A DNA stretch of 64,000 nt. Source: Bufo bufo. Its lineage: Eukaryota; Chordata; Amphibia; Anura; Bufonidae. Of the stretch, positions 51,918 through 62,500 are shown in pieces. Numbering within the stretch: the first letter of the stretch is position 1; every line of letters starts with the position of its first letter. A model generated the notes under the pieces. The model was not told the DNA's origin. It saw only the letters and a list, made by a program, of their open reading frames with translations, and did not search any database. Location of the stretch: positions 150,169,917 to 150,233,916 of the forward strand of contig NC_053391.1 of the NCBI RefSeq assembly GCF_905171765.1, written 5' to 3'. A program made the position numbers and the translations under genes.

Positions 51918-52446
51918 GGTGACAAACCTAGTCAGTCGCACCGAAGGCACCATCAGCGACCTCATCCCATTTGTTTTCTTCCTGGAGCGTGCCCTGCGAA
52001 GAGTGCTGGATCAGGCTGTAGATGAACGTGAAGAGGAAGAGGAAGAGTTGTGGTCACCATCACCACCAGAAACAGCCTTGTCATCATCGCTTTCCGGACC
52101 TGCGGCAACGCTGGAAGAGGAGTATGAGGAAGAGGAGGAATGTGGCTTTGAGGAGGAGGAAGACCAACCACAGCAGGCATCCCAGGGTACTCGTTGTTGT
52201 CACCTATCTGGGACCCGTGGTGTTGTACGTGGCTGGGGGGAAGAACAGACCGTCAATGACATCAGTGAGGACGAGGAACGGGAAATGAGTAGCTCGGCAT
52301 TCAACCTTGTGCAAATGGGGTCTTTCATGCTGTCATGTCTGTTGAGGGACCCTCGTATAAAAAGGATGAAGGCGAACGACCTGTACTGGGTGGCCACACT
52401 ACTAGACCCCCGGTATAAGCAGAAAGATGTCGTAATGGTTCGTTAA
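51918..52446 (+). pseudogene. hAT-2 transposase fragment
   Basis: EVTNLVSRTEGTISDLIPFV and RALRRVLDQAVDE resemble the insertion domain of hAT transposases. A long Glu-rich stretch follows, then NLVQMGSFMLSCLLRDPRIK and LYWVATLLDPRYK, a conserved hAT motif also found in hAT-1. It ends at TAA at 52444-52446. The BED finger, DD core and C-terminal dimerisation region are absent. Confidence 0.85.
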
Positions 52447-52469
52447 TTCGACAATGGTTAATCAATTCG

Positions 52470-53460
52470 ACATATGTCCCCGGATAGGGGACGTAACAGG
52501 GATTAAACTGATAGTAATAGTAATAGTACTAGTTAAGACACCACTCATATAGGGTGTCACAGCACATTTCTCCATGCATGCGCAGTGCCCCAACTTGGGA
52601 GTAAGAGGACCGACCAAGCTGCTTTTTCCATCTCCCGGTTCCTAAAATCAATTCAGTTTGGTGTATCAGAGTTTGGTCTCTCACTGTAAAGGCAGTCGAA
52701 GGTACCCGGCCTAAATTTTTTTTCACAAAAGGCAATCCCTGATATGGGACGTAACAGGGATTAAACTGATAGGAATAGTACTAGTTAAGACACCACTCAT
52801 ATAGGGTGTCACAGCACATTGCTCTGTGCACGCGCAGTGCCCCAACTTGGGAGTAAGAGGACCGACCAAGCTGCTTTTTCCATCTCCCGGTTCCTAAACA
52901 CAAGTCCCCGGATAGGGGACGTAACAGGGATTAAACTGATAAGAATTGTTAACACACCACTCATACCGTGTGGCAGAGTACATTGCACGGCGCACGCGCA
53001 GTGCCCCAAATTGGAAGTAACAAGAAGGACGCACACAGATAAATCACATTTCTGCAAGGAGTTTGTCAACTTTTGACAACTGTTTGCGGTTGTTTAAATT
53101 CCATTAAATACACGTCCTGATAGGGGACGTAACAGGGATTAAACTGATGAGAATAGTACTACAGAAAATACCACTCATATCGGGTGTGACAGTAAATGGC
53201 GCGGCGCAGACGCAGTGATCGTGGATTAAAACAAAGGGGAGGGAGCCAGCGTTTTTTTTAACCATCTCCCCGTTTGAAAAATCAATTCAATAAATAGACC
53301 CTAGATTGGGGACGTAACAGGGATTAAACTGATGAGAAGATAACTACAGAAAATACCACTCATATCGGGTGTGACAGTAAATTGCACGGCGCAGACGCAG
53401 TGACCGTAGATTCAAACAAAGGGGAGGGACCCAGCGTTTTTTTAACTATCTCCCCGTTCG
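52470..53460. repeat. ~170-260-bp tandem repeats in hAT-2 copy A
   Basis: At least five units contain GGGGACGTAACAGGGATTAA, CACCACTCATA and GCGCAGTG. One inverted unit is present in copy B at 60180-60370. Confidence 0.82.
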
Positions 53461-53985
53461 AAAAATCTATTCAATTCACCTTTCGGGGACCCTTGGTGTT
53501 GTACGTGGCTGGGTGGAGGAAGAAACCTTTAATGACATCAACGGGACATGGCCAGCTTGGTATCCAACCTTGTGCAAATGGGGAGTTTGCGGTTGGACAA
53601 ATGGACTGTTAGCGGTTGTTTGCGGTGCATTAAAAGGGGAGTTTGGTCTGTCAATGTCTGTGAAGCGGGCATAACCCTTACACTACCTGATCGATACAAC
53701 ATCATACCTGATCGTATACACACATTGGATTTTTCAAACCACGTTGTTCAAAAAAATTTAGGATTGTTAGGTGATTTATGCCCTTTATGGATTAAAACCC
53801 AACTTTACGTCAACTATGTAATTTTCCATGGGGGTTTTGCCATGGATCCCTCTCCGGCATGCCACAGTCTAGGTGTTAGTCACCTTGAAACAACTTTTCC
53901 ATAACTACTGTGGCTAGAAAGAGTCCCTGTGGGTTTTAAAATTCGCCTGCCTATTGAAGTCTATGACGGTTCGCCCATTTTAGTT

Positions 53986-54313
53986 TTTTGACGGTGTTCA
54001 CCTAAGGGGTTAATTTATGTGATATTTTTACAGAGCCGGTCAATATGGACAGGGCGATACCTAATATGTCTACTTTTCTTTTTTCCCTATTTTTTACTTT
54101 TTTTTTACGATACTTTATTTTGGGAAAAGGGTGCTTTTTTTTACTTTAAACTTTTAATTTTTTTTGTAAAACTTTATTTTTTTAACTTCTTTTTTAACTT
54201 TTTTTTTTGTCCCACTATGGGACTTCTACATTTCACGGTCTGATCCCTGTTTCAATACAGCACAATACATTTGTATTGTGCTGTATTGAACTGTCAGTCT
54301 CTTACACTGTAAG
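53986..54313. other. Decayed non-coding repeat flanking hAT-1 copy 2
   Basis: TTCACCTAAGGGGTTAATTT and GCGATACCTAATATGT resemble 38190-38290. It continues after the hAT insertion at 58306 and ends at a TTAA (58608-58611). It is probably one non-autonomous piggyBac-like element split by hAT-1 copy 2. No gene. Confidence 0.5.
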
Positions 54314-54321
54314 ATGCTAAC
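54314..54321. repeat. 8-bp target duplication of hAT-1 copy 2 (left)
   Basis: ATGCTAAC is repeated exactly at 58298-58305. Confidence 0.95.
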
Positions 54322-54844
54322 TAGGGATGAGCAAACCCGAACTGTATAGTTCGGGTTCGTACCGAATTTTGGGGTGTCCGTGACACGGACCCGAACCCGA
54401 ACATTTTCGTAAAAGTCCGTGTTCGGGTTCGGTGTTCGGCGCTTTCTTGGCGCTTTTTGAAAGGCTGCAAAGCACCCGATCAACAAGCGTCATACTACTT
54501 GCCCCAAGAGGCCATCACAGCCTTGCCTACTATTGGCATGGCTGTGATTGGCCAGTGCAGCATGTGACCCAGCCTCTATATAAGCTTGGGTCACGTTGCG
54601 CTGCACGTCACTCTGCTGATTCAAGCATAGGGAGAGGTTGCAGCTGCGACGTTAGGGCGAGATTAGGCAGTGATTAACTCCTCCAAAAGACTTCATTCTG
54701 TGATCGATCTGCAGCTGTGGATCATTGAAGTGCTAGTATTGACTTGCTCACTTTTTTGAGGCAGCCCAGAGCGTTTTTAGATCACTTTTTTTCTGGGGTG
54801 ATCGGCGGCCATTTTGTGACTTGTGGTGAGCCAGCACAAGCTAT

Positions 54845-55315
54845 CACCAAGTGTATTTAACCATCAATAGTGTGGTTATTTTGTGCTATATCCTACATCA
54901 GCTGCAGGCTGAGCCTGTGTCACCGAAGTGCATTTAACCATCAACAGTCTGGTTATGTTTTGGCCATATACTACATCAGCTGCAGGCTGAGCCTGTGTCA
55001 CCGAAGTGCATTTAACCATCAACAGTCTGATTATTTTTTGGCCATATACTACATCTGGTGCAGGCTGAGCCTGTGTCACCCAAGTGCATTTAACCATCAA
55101 CAGTCTGGTTATTTTTTCGCCATATACTACATCAGCTGCAGGCTGAGCCTGTGTCACCGAAGTGCATTTAACCATCAACAGTCTGATTATTTTTTGGCCA
55201 TATACTACATCTGGTGCAGGCTGAGCCTGTGTCACCCAAGTGCATTTAACCATCAACAGTGTGGTTATTTTTTGGCCATATACTACATCAGGGGCAAGTT
55301 GAGCCTGTCACCCAG
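54845..55315 (+). repeat. 78-bp tandem repeats of hAT-1 copy 2
   Basis: Six units of the type AAGTGCATTTAACCATCAAC. They form a two-variant pattern in which CATCAGCTGCAGG and CATCTGGTGCAGG units alternate in the second half. Confidence 0.9.
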
Positions 55316-55319
55316 CGCC

Positions 55320-55939
55320 TAAAAAATAGACCTGACATTTCTATTCAACCAAATCTGTACTGTTTTAGCTGGTCAAGTTATTTGTAGCGACCGTAAAAGC
55401 CCTTTTTTTTTTCTGGGTTGAAAAACTATTCTAAAATTTGCCATTCTCAAAATAACTAGTTTCTGGTATTTGAGGCCTACTTGAAATCTATCCCAAAAAG
55501 GATATCTTACATTGAAGGTACTGATAGTGTCATTCAGAAAAACCTAAGACACACGCTACCGTGCAGATAGAAGTCTGATTCTGAGATTAAACCTTAACCT
55601 GTCACACAGTGCAAAAAAAAACAGGTCTCACATTTCTATTCAAGCAAATCTGTACTGTTTTAGCTGGTCAAGTTATTTGTAGTGACCGTAAAAGCACACT
55701 TTTTTTTCTGGGTTGAAAAACTATTCCCAAATTTGCCATTCTCAAAATAACTAGTTTCTGGTATTGGAGGCCTACTTGAAATCTATCCCAAAAAGGATAT
55801 CTTACATTAAAGGTACTGATAGTGTCATTCAGAAAAACCTAAGACACACGCTACCGTGCAGATAGAAGTCTGATTCTGTGATTAAACCTTAACCTGTCAC
55901 ACAGTGCAAAAAAAAAACAGGTCTCACATTTCTATTCAA
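55320..55939 (+). repeat. ~290-bp duplication in hAT-1 copy 2
   Basis: 55330-55625 and 55625-55930 are tandem near-copies (ATTTCTATTCAA...CAAATCTGTACTGTTTTAG, CATTCTCAAAATAACTAGTT). The second copy ends in CTATTCAA, where the captured DNA begins. Confidence 0.8.
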
Positions 55940-56231
55940 TGGTCTGCCGGGTGTTCACTCCAAGGTCATGGAAGTCACGCCTGCGGCCACCCCGTTCTCC
56001 GAGGGATATGTCCTGAAATCCAGCTGAAAGCTGCAGAACATCAGTCGGAGGTCTCTCCACTACTGGCGGGCCTCTCTGGCACCCTCTTCCCACAAGCAAA
56101 GGCTCGGCTGGTGGCTGCTGGGGTCTTTCAATGCGTCTAGGTTCTTGAGCCTCTTGCTCCTGTCCAGGCTGTCCTTGGCTGGGCTGCCCCCTGGCACGTG
56201 CTCTTCCGTGGGCTCTGGCTCGTCCACTCAT
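55932..56231 (-). pseudogene. Piwi-like (PIWIL1-type) N-terminal coding segment, truncated
   Basis: PIWI proteins bind piRNAs and silence transposons in the germ line. The ORF opens [17 protein letters not shown], like the Arg-rich PIWIL1 start whose RG motifs are Tudor-protein ligands. It has [11 protein letters not shown] and then [20 protein letters not shown] followed by [11 protein letters not shown], the highly conserved segment just before the PIWIL1 N-domain. After NTRQTIE the reading runs into a hAT-derived TAG at 55932-55934. About 97 of ~860 residues are present; PAZ, MID and PIWI domains are missing, so it cannot be a working Piwi. No frameshift occurs within the segment, suggesting recent or constrained capture. 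Upstream, TTTATATCCTCTCAG just before GAATAGAAG-ATG resembles a splice acceptor. Confidence 0.9.
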
Positions 56232-56369
56232 CTTCTATTCCTGAGAGGATATAAACCGCTAATAAGGTCAATCTGCCGCCTAGCAGCTCCGCCGTGGCAC
56301 AATCACCTCAGAACTCGCACACTGGTGACTTTAGGTATCTTCACTGGTCACTTTGAGCAGAATGATGAC

Positions 56370-56387
56370 ATCCGAGTCACGGCACCA
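56370..56387 (-). other. Primer binding site matching tRNA-His
   Basis: The plus strand reads ATCCGAGTCACGGCACCA, equal to the known 3' end of vertebrate tRNA-His including CCA. The minus strand is therefore an 18-nt tRNA-His primer binding site, two bases downstream of the TTACA end of the LTR-like block. Confidence 0.82.
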
Positions 56388-56389
56388 AA

Positions 56390-56858
56390 TGTAACCCTCT
56401 TTTCTCTGCACCATCTGCGACACCTCCAGCTTTCACACTCACTCGGTCACCAGCTCCTCCAGGCATAAACTCTAAGTGGACTCTAAGGGACGACACTCAG
56501 GTCTTCTGTGGTTTAAAGCTTTATTGAGGTGGAGTGCACTTTGTTGGAGCCTGTAATACAACAGGGAAACACTGCCACTATGTGGTATACAGCCAGGTCA
56601 CCAGCCCACCTATATCATAACAGGCAGTCATTATATTACATTCCCACATACATGTTACAGGATATAACAAAGCATACAGAAAAATGAACAAGAGAAAATC
56701 ATTTACAAAGATATTGCAGCAGGGTGACCTGGAATACAGCATGTCTTGCAGCCATTTTAGGAAGAACACATGGCTCTCTAACTGTACATCATCTACTCAG
56801 CCTAGCATGTGCTGCAGGGTTTAAAGGCTGCTAAAAAACATACAGTCACCTCTTTACA
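56390..56858 (-). repeat. LTR-like block upstream of the Piwi segment
   Basis: On the minus strand it ends AGAGGGTTACA next to the PBS. It contains CTCAATAAAGCTTTAAACC (a polyadenylation signal) about 150 bp before that end. A TGTAAAGAGG start at 56858 mirrors the TTACA end. The start is the weakest point; the LTR could be longer. Confidence 0.65.
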
Positions 56859-57254
56859 TTCTACAGAACTATTATGGGTATATATTATAACTTTTTACAA
56901 TAGATAAATGAACTTTAGCTTTAGAGAACTTAGACAGAGATCCTACCTCCTTCACAGTAAATGTCTGCACTGAGGAGACCAAACCAAGTAGCAGAATACA
57001 CAGGGGGCTTTCTGGAAGAGTCCACTGTAAAGACTCTGTCTGTTAAAACTTTCCTCAGTTATCTAATAGCACATTTGAAGAGGTTTATTTAGCATGTCCT
57101 GACTCTCTGCTAACAGCTTATGAATATATGGAACTATATTTAACAAGTGATCATTGCTGCAGCTCCTATATATTGGTATGACCCTATTGCAAACCTGCAG
57201 ACGGGATATTTGGTGAAACTTCATGTGGTTCATATCGACTGTACTACACCACTG

Positions 57255-58010
57255 ACTTGGTGCCTGGGCCTAAATATGTGACAGTGGCCTGTTCCAGTGG
57301 TGGGTGACGTGATGCCTGATTCTCTGCTATGACATGAAGACAGATTCTGTGCTGACATAAGGCCAGATTCTCTGTTACGGGACCTCTCTCCTCTACCTGG
57401 GTGCCTGGGCCTAAATGTGTGACAGTGGCCTGTTCCAGTGGTGGGTGACGTGATGCCTGATTCTCTGCTATGACATGAAGACAGATTCTGAGCTGACATA
57501 AGACCAGATTCTCTGTTACGGGACCTCTCTCCTCTGCCTGGGTGCCTGGGCCTAAATGTGTGACAGTGGCCTGTTCCAGTGGTGGGTGACGTGAAGCCTG
57601 ATTCTCTGCTATGACATGAAGACTGATTCTGCGCTGACATAAGGCCAGATTCTCTGTTACGGGACCTCTCTACTCTGCCTGGGTGCCTGGGCCTAAATGT
57701 GTGACAGTGGCCTGTTCCAGTGGTGGGTGACGTGAAGCCTGATTCTCTGCTATGACATGAAGACTGATTCTGCGCTGACATAAGGCCAGATTCTCTGTTA
57801 CGGGACCTCTCTCCTCTGCCTAGGCGCCCGGGCCTAAATGTGTGACTGTGGCCTGTACCAGTGGTGGGTGACGTGAAGCCTGATTCTCTGCTATGACATG
57901 AAGACTGATTCTGTGCTGACATGAAGCCAGATTCTCTGCTATGGCATGAAGAGACTGATTCTCTGCTGACGTGAAGCCAGATTCTCTGCTATGGGACCTC
58001 TGTCCAATTG
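57255..58010 (+). repeat. ~141-bp tandem repeats of hAT-1 copy 2
   Basis: About five units with GGCCTAAATGTGTGACAGTGG and GTGGGTGACGTGA, as in hAT-1 copy 1. Confidence 0.9.
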
Positions 58011-58305
58011 ATATTGGGTCATTTTTTTTTATTTATTTTTTTATTTTAATTCATTTCCCTATCCACATTTGTTTGCAGGGGATTTACCTACATGTTGCTG
58101 CCTTTTGCAGCCCTCTAGCTCTTTCCTGGGCTGTTTTACAGCCTTTTTAGTGACCAAAAGTTCGGGTCCCTATTGACTTCAATGGGGTTCGGGTTCGGGA
58201 CGAAGTTCGGGTCGGGTTCGGATCCCGAACCCGAACATTTCCGGGAAGTTCGGCTGAACTTCTCGAACCCGAACATCCAGGTGTTCGCTCAACTCTAATG
58301 CTAAC

Positions 58306-58611
58306 AGTTGCCTAGGAGACCCAGCCCTGGAGCTGTATGTCCTGGACTTCTGTAGCTGGCAGTCCCGATGCCTGTTCAACTATTGGGTCTTTGTCACCGC
58401 AGCACCAATGAGGATGTACAAGCTGCTGCAAACCCCTTGTACGTGTGACCGCGGCATACAGGGGGTTAATCCGCCGGCCTCTGTGTTTTTATCGATGTTG
58501 GCAGATACAGAAGTGGCCCAGATTTCAGCTGGGCCCCTGCTGCTGATCGCAGCAGCGTGTGTGGGGCAGCCGGTTAACCCTAGGACGAGAATGCTCGTCC
58601 TAGTGCGTTAA
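58306..58611. other. Right part of the split non-coding repeat, ending at TTAA
   Basis: It continues the sequence interrupted at 54313. An inverted pair CTAGGACGAG / CTCGTCCTAG precedes GTGCGTTAA at 58603-58611. Confidence 0.5.
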
Positions 58612-59180
58612 GTACTGGCCAGTTTGGATTCTCATCCTAGGTTGGCAATGTGTTCAATAAACACACTTATTCACATATTTGTTTTCATTTACGGAATCAA
58701 CTGTGTTGTTAGCCCATTATTACAAGATTTGAGGCCCCACTTTTGATTTTGCCCAGGGCCACATTTTGTCTAAAACCGGCCCTGGACAAGTGGTTAGAAA
58801 GAGACTCGGTGGTACATAAAAGTACCAGTTTTTTTAATCAGACAATATTAGCCATTTTGATCATGTGTGTCATTTTGATTTGCTTATTAATGCCATCCTA
58901 CAATACTATTCATAAATCTCTTCCAGTTTGTTAGTATTTTTCCTTAAATGTAATATTTATAATGATGCAAAGTAAGCTAAATGAAAACTGACATGAGAAC
59001 AAGTCATCCTGTATTTGATTTTGAAAGTAAACTAATCCAGTATAAATCAATTTGCAACATTGCAGAACTTTTCATGATCTGCAACATCCCCCTTGTTGCA
59101 TAAACCCCAATATACTGTATTCTGTCTCAGCATCGGTTGTACCTGCGACAAGCTTCTTGTAGACCCAGTCTGTAAGGATG
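58612..59180. other. No gene seen
   Basis: It contains GGGCCACATTTTGTCTAAAACCGGCCCTGG-type repeat sequence at 58755-58787 (given in part), otherwise AT-rich DNA. Confidence 0.4.
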
Positions 59181-59509
59181 TGTGCGGCAGGTTGAATGAT
59201 CACTTTAACAGATAGCTTACTCAATGAATAAAGACTCCAGAGGTGATTTTCAATGCTTCTTTATGCTTCAAGGTAGCAAGGATATAAACATAGAGGCTTT
59301 TTCATAGGTAAATTTCTAATGAAGTTACACAGCTCCCACACTCTGCAGTCTCCTCATAACAACTATACAAAATTGAGTTACAGCAGGAAATGGAGGGTGG
59401 GAACAACCAACTAGCCAGAAACAGCAGGGGTGAAAGGATCATACCAAATAATATAGTAACATAACATGTAATAACAACTGCTAGATAGTAAAAGCTGCGT
59501 GGCAGCACA
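59181..59509 (-). repeat. 3' LTR of the BEL/Pao element
   Basis: On the minus strand it begins TGTGCTGCC after the purine tract and ends CCTGCCGCACA. The mirrored TGTGC/GCACA ends support the boundaries. Confidence 0.7.
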
Positions 59510-59581
59510 CTCCCCGCCTGGTATCGAGAGATACCACTATACACTACATTATTTTCTTTTAAAATACTATTAACATTCTAT

Positions 59582-59589
59582 ACAGTAAC
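59582..59589. repeat. 8-bp target duplication of hAT-2 copy B (left)
   Basis: ACAGTAAC is repeated exactly at 63712-63719. Confidence 0.95.
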
Positions 59590-62500
59590 TAGTGATGTCG
59601 CGAACATAAAATTTTCAGTTCGCGAACAGCGAACGAGAACTTCCGCAAATGTTCGCGAACTGGCGAACCGGGCGAACCGCCATAGACTTCAATAGACAGG
59701 CGAATTTTAAAACCCACAGGGACTCTTTCTGGCCACAATAGTGATGAGAAAGTTGTTTCAAGGGGTCTAACACCTGGACTGTGGCATGCCGGAGGGGGAT
59801 CTATGGCAAAACTCCCATGGAAAATTACGTAGTGGACGCAGAGTCGGGTTTTAATCCATAAAGGGCATAAATCAACTAACATTCCTAAATTGTTTGGAAT
59901 AACGTGCTTTAAAACATCCAGTGTGTGTATACGATCAGGTATGATGTTGTATCGATCAGGTAGTGTAAGGGTTACGCCCGCATCACAGACATTGACAGAC
60001 CAAACTCCCCTTTTAATGCACCGCAAACAGTTCATTTGCACAACCGCAAACTCCCCATTTGCACAAGGTTGGATACCAAGCTAGCCACGTCCCGGTGATG
60101 TCATTGAAGGTTTCTTCCTCCACCCAGCCACGTACAACACCAAGGGTCCCCGAAAGGTCAATTGAATTGATTTTTCGAACGGGGAGATGGTTAAAAAAAC
60201 GCTGGCTCCCTCCCCTTTGTTTTTATCCACGGTGACTGCGTCTGCGCCGTGCAATTTACTGTCACACCCGATATGAGTGGTATTTTCTGTAGTACTATTC
60301 TCATCAGTTTAATCCCTCTAACGTCCCCAATCTGGGTGCCATTTATTGAATAGATTTTTCGAACGGGGAGATGGTATCAGTGGTTGGCACTGGCAGTGGG
60401 CACACTACAGTCAGTAGAAGCGGGCCTGACACACACTGGCAGCAGGCAAGCAACTGAAATTACACTAAAGTGTAAAAATTAAATGCCTTATTTATCGGCA
60501 AGCTACTGTGCCACCCGGTATGAGTGGTTGGCACTGGCAGTGGGCACACTACAGTCAGTGGAAGAGGGCCTGACACACACTGGCAGCAGGCAAGCAACTG
60601 AATTTAGACTACTGTCTAAAAATTAAATGCCTTATTTATCGGCAAGCTACTGTGCCACCCGGTATCAGTGGTTGGCACTGGCAGTGGGCACACTACAGTC
60701 AGTGGAAGCGGGCCTGACACACACTGGCAGCAGGCAAGCAACTGAATTTAGACTACTGTCTAAAAATTAAATGCCTTATTTATCGGCAAGCTACTGTGCC
60801 ACCCGGTATCAGTGGTTGGCACTGGCAGTGGGCACACTACAGTCAGTTGAAGTCGGCCTGACACACACTAGCAGCAGGCAAGCAGCTGAAATTACACTAA
60901 AGTGTAAAAATTAAATGCCTTTTTTATGCAAAGTCCTGTGCCAGCCGGTATGAGTGGTGGGCACTGGCAGTGGGCACACTACAGTCAGTGGAAGTCAGCC
61001 TGACACACACTGGCAGGCAACTAACCTTAGATTAAAGTGTAAAAATTAAGTGCCTATTTTTTAAGCAAAGTCCTGTGCCACTCGGTATGACAGGGGTGGG
61101 CACTGGCAGTGGGCACACTACAGTCAGTTGAAGTCGGCCTGACACACACTAGCAGCAGGCAAGCAGCTGAAATTACATTAAAGTGTAAAAATTAAATGCC
61201 TTTTTTAAGCAAAGTCCTGTGCCAGCCGGTATGAGTGGTGGGCACTGGCAGTGGGCACACTACAGTCAGTGGAAGTCAGCCTGACACACACTGGCAGGCA
61301 ACTAACCTTAGATTAAAGTGTAAAAATTAAGTGCCTATTTTTTAAGCAAAGTCCTGTGCCACTCGGTATGACAGGGGTGGGCACTGGCAGTGGGCACACT
61401 ACAGTCAGTGGAAGTCAGCCTGACACACACTGGCAGGCAACTAACCTTAGATTAAAGTGTAAAAATTAAGTGCCTATTTTTTAAGCAAAGTCCTGTGCCA
61501 CTCGGTATGACAGGGGTGGGCACTGGCAGTGGGCACACTACAGTCAGTTGAAGTCGGCCTGACACACACTAGCAGCAGGCAAGCAGCTGAAATTACATTA
61601 AAGTGTAAAAATTAAATGCCTTTTTTAAGCAAAGTCCTGTGCCAGCCGGTATGAGTGGTGGGCACTGGCAGTGGGCACACTACAGTCAGTGGAAGTCAGC
61701 CTGACACACACTGGCAGGCAACTAACCTTAGATTAAAGTGTAAAAATTAAGTGCCTATTTTTTAAGCAAAGTCCTGTGCCACTCGGGATGACAGGGGTGG
61801 GCACTGGCAGTGGGCACACTACAGTCAGTTGAAGTCGGCCTGACACACACTGGCAGGCAACTAACCTTAGATTAAAGTGTAAAAATGAAGTGCCTTTTTT
61901 TTAAGCAAAGTCCTGTGCCACACGGGATGACAGGGGTGGGCACTGGCAGTGGGCACACTACAGTCAGTTGAAGTCGGCCTGACACACACTAGCAGCAGGC
62001 AAGCAGCTGAAATTACACTAAAGTGTAAAAATTAAATGCCTTTTTTATGCAAAGTCCTGTGCCAGCCGGTATGAGTGGTGGGCACTGGCAGTGGGCACAC
62101 TACAGTCAGTGGAAGTCAGCCTGACACACACTGGCAGGCAACTAACCTTAGATTAAAGTGTAAAAATTAAGTGCCTATTTTTTAAGCAAAGTCCTGTGCC
62201 ACTCGGTATGACAGGGGTGGGCACTGGCAGTGGGCACACTACAGTCAGTTGAAGTCGGCCTGACACACACTAGCAGCAGGCAAGCAGCTGAAATTACATT
62301 AAAGTGTAAAAATTAAATGCCTTTTTTAAGCAAAGTCCTGTGCCAGCCGGTATGAGTGGTGGGCACTGGCAGTGGGCACACTACAGTCAGTGGAAGTCAG
62401 CCTGACACACACTGGCAGGCAACTAACCTTAGATTAAAGTGTAAAAATTAAGTGCCTATTTTTTAAGCAAAGTCCTGTGCCACTCGGGATGACAGGGGTG

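Larger units (their letters stand above)
51256..53985 (+). mobile_element. hAT-2 copy A, truncated at the right
   Basis: The left terminus is TAGTGATGTCCCGAAC with GTTCGCC motifs, preceded by TCCACCAC. The sequence 51345-51620 is the reverse complement of the right part of copy B (63310-63610). The right part (53480-53985) is the reverse complement of the left part of copy B (59660-60170) but stops before the terminal repeat. A transposase fragment (51918-52446), a Tc1 fragment and tandem repeats lie between. Confidence 0.82.
55940..57257 (-). other. Foreign cargo block inside hAT-1 copy 2
   Basis: This sequence has no counterpart in hAT-1 copy 1. On the minus strand it reads: unassigned DNA (57257-56859), LTR-like block (56858-56390), tRNA-His-type PBS (56387-56370), leader (56369-56232), and a Piwi-like coding segment (56231-55940) that stops at the hAT junction. 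Confidence 0.82.
54322..58297 (+). mobile_element. hAT-1 copy 2, transposase replaced by captured DNA
   Basis: Termini are TAGGGATGAGCAAAC and the inverse of TAGAGTTGAGCGAAC, with the exact duplication ATGCTAAC. 54322-55939 matches hAT-1 copy 1 from 1914 to about 3230, and ~57258-58297 matches copy 1 from about 6930 to 7767. The transposase region is gone. In its place are about 1.3 kb (55940-57257) holding a Piwi-like coding segment and an LTR-like block, both on the minus strand. The element could move only with transposase from a copy such as hAT-1 copy 1. Confidence 0.93.

Noticed and set aside
54870..55322. Repeated CRLSLCHxSAFNHQ frame that looks like a membrane-protein repeat
   Set aside because: Artefact of the 78-bp repeat; open on both strands and present in both hAT-1 copies.
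55940..56231. A functional Piwi gene
   Set aside because: Only the first ~97 codons exist. PAZ, MID and PIWI domains are absent and a stop from hAT sequence follows.
56370..56387. Part of a tRNA-His gene
   Set aside because: Only the 3' 18 bases including the non-genomic CCA are present, with no cloverleaf upstream; the position fits a retroelement primer binding site.
57230..57922. A long minus-strand frame with repeated SCHSRESGFTSPTTGTGH-type units
   Set aside because: It is the translation of the 141-bp hAT-1 subterminal repeat, whose length is a multiple of three. The same occurs at 7044-7301. No gene.
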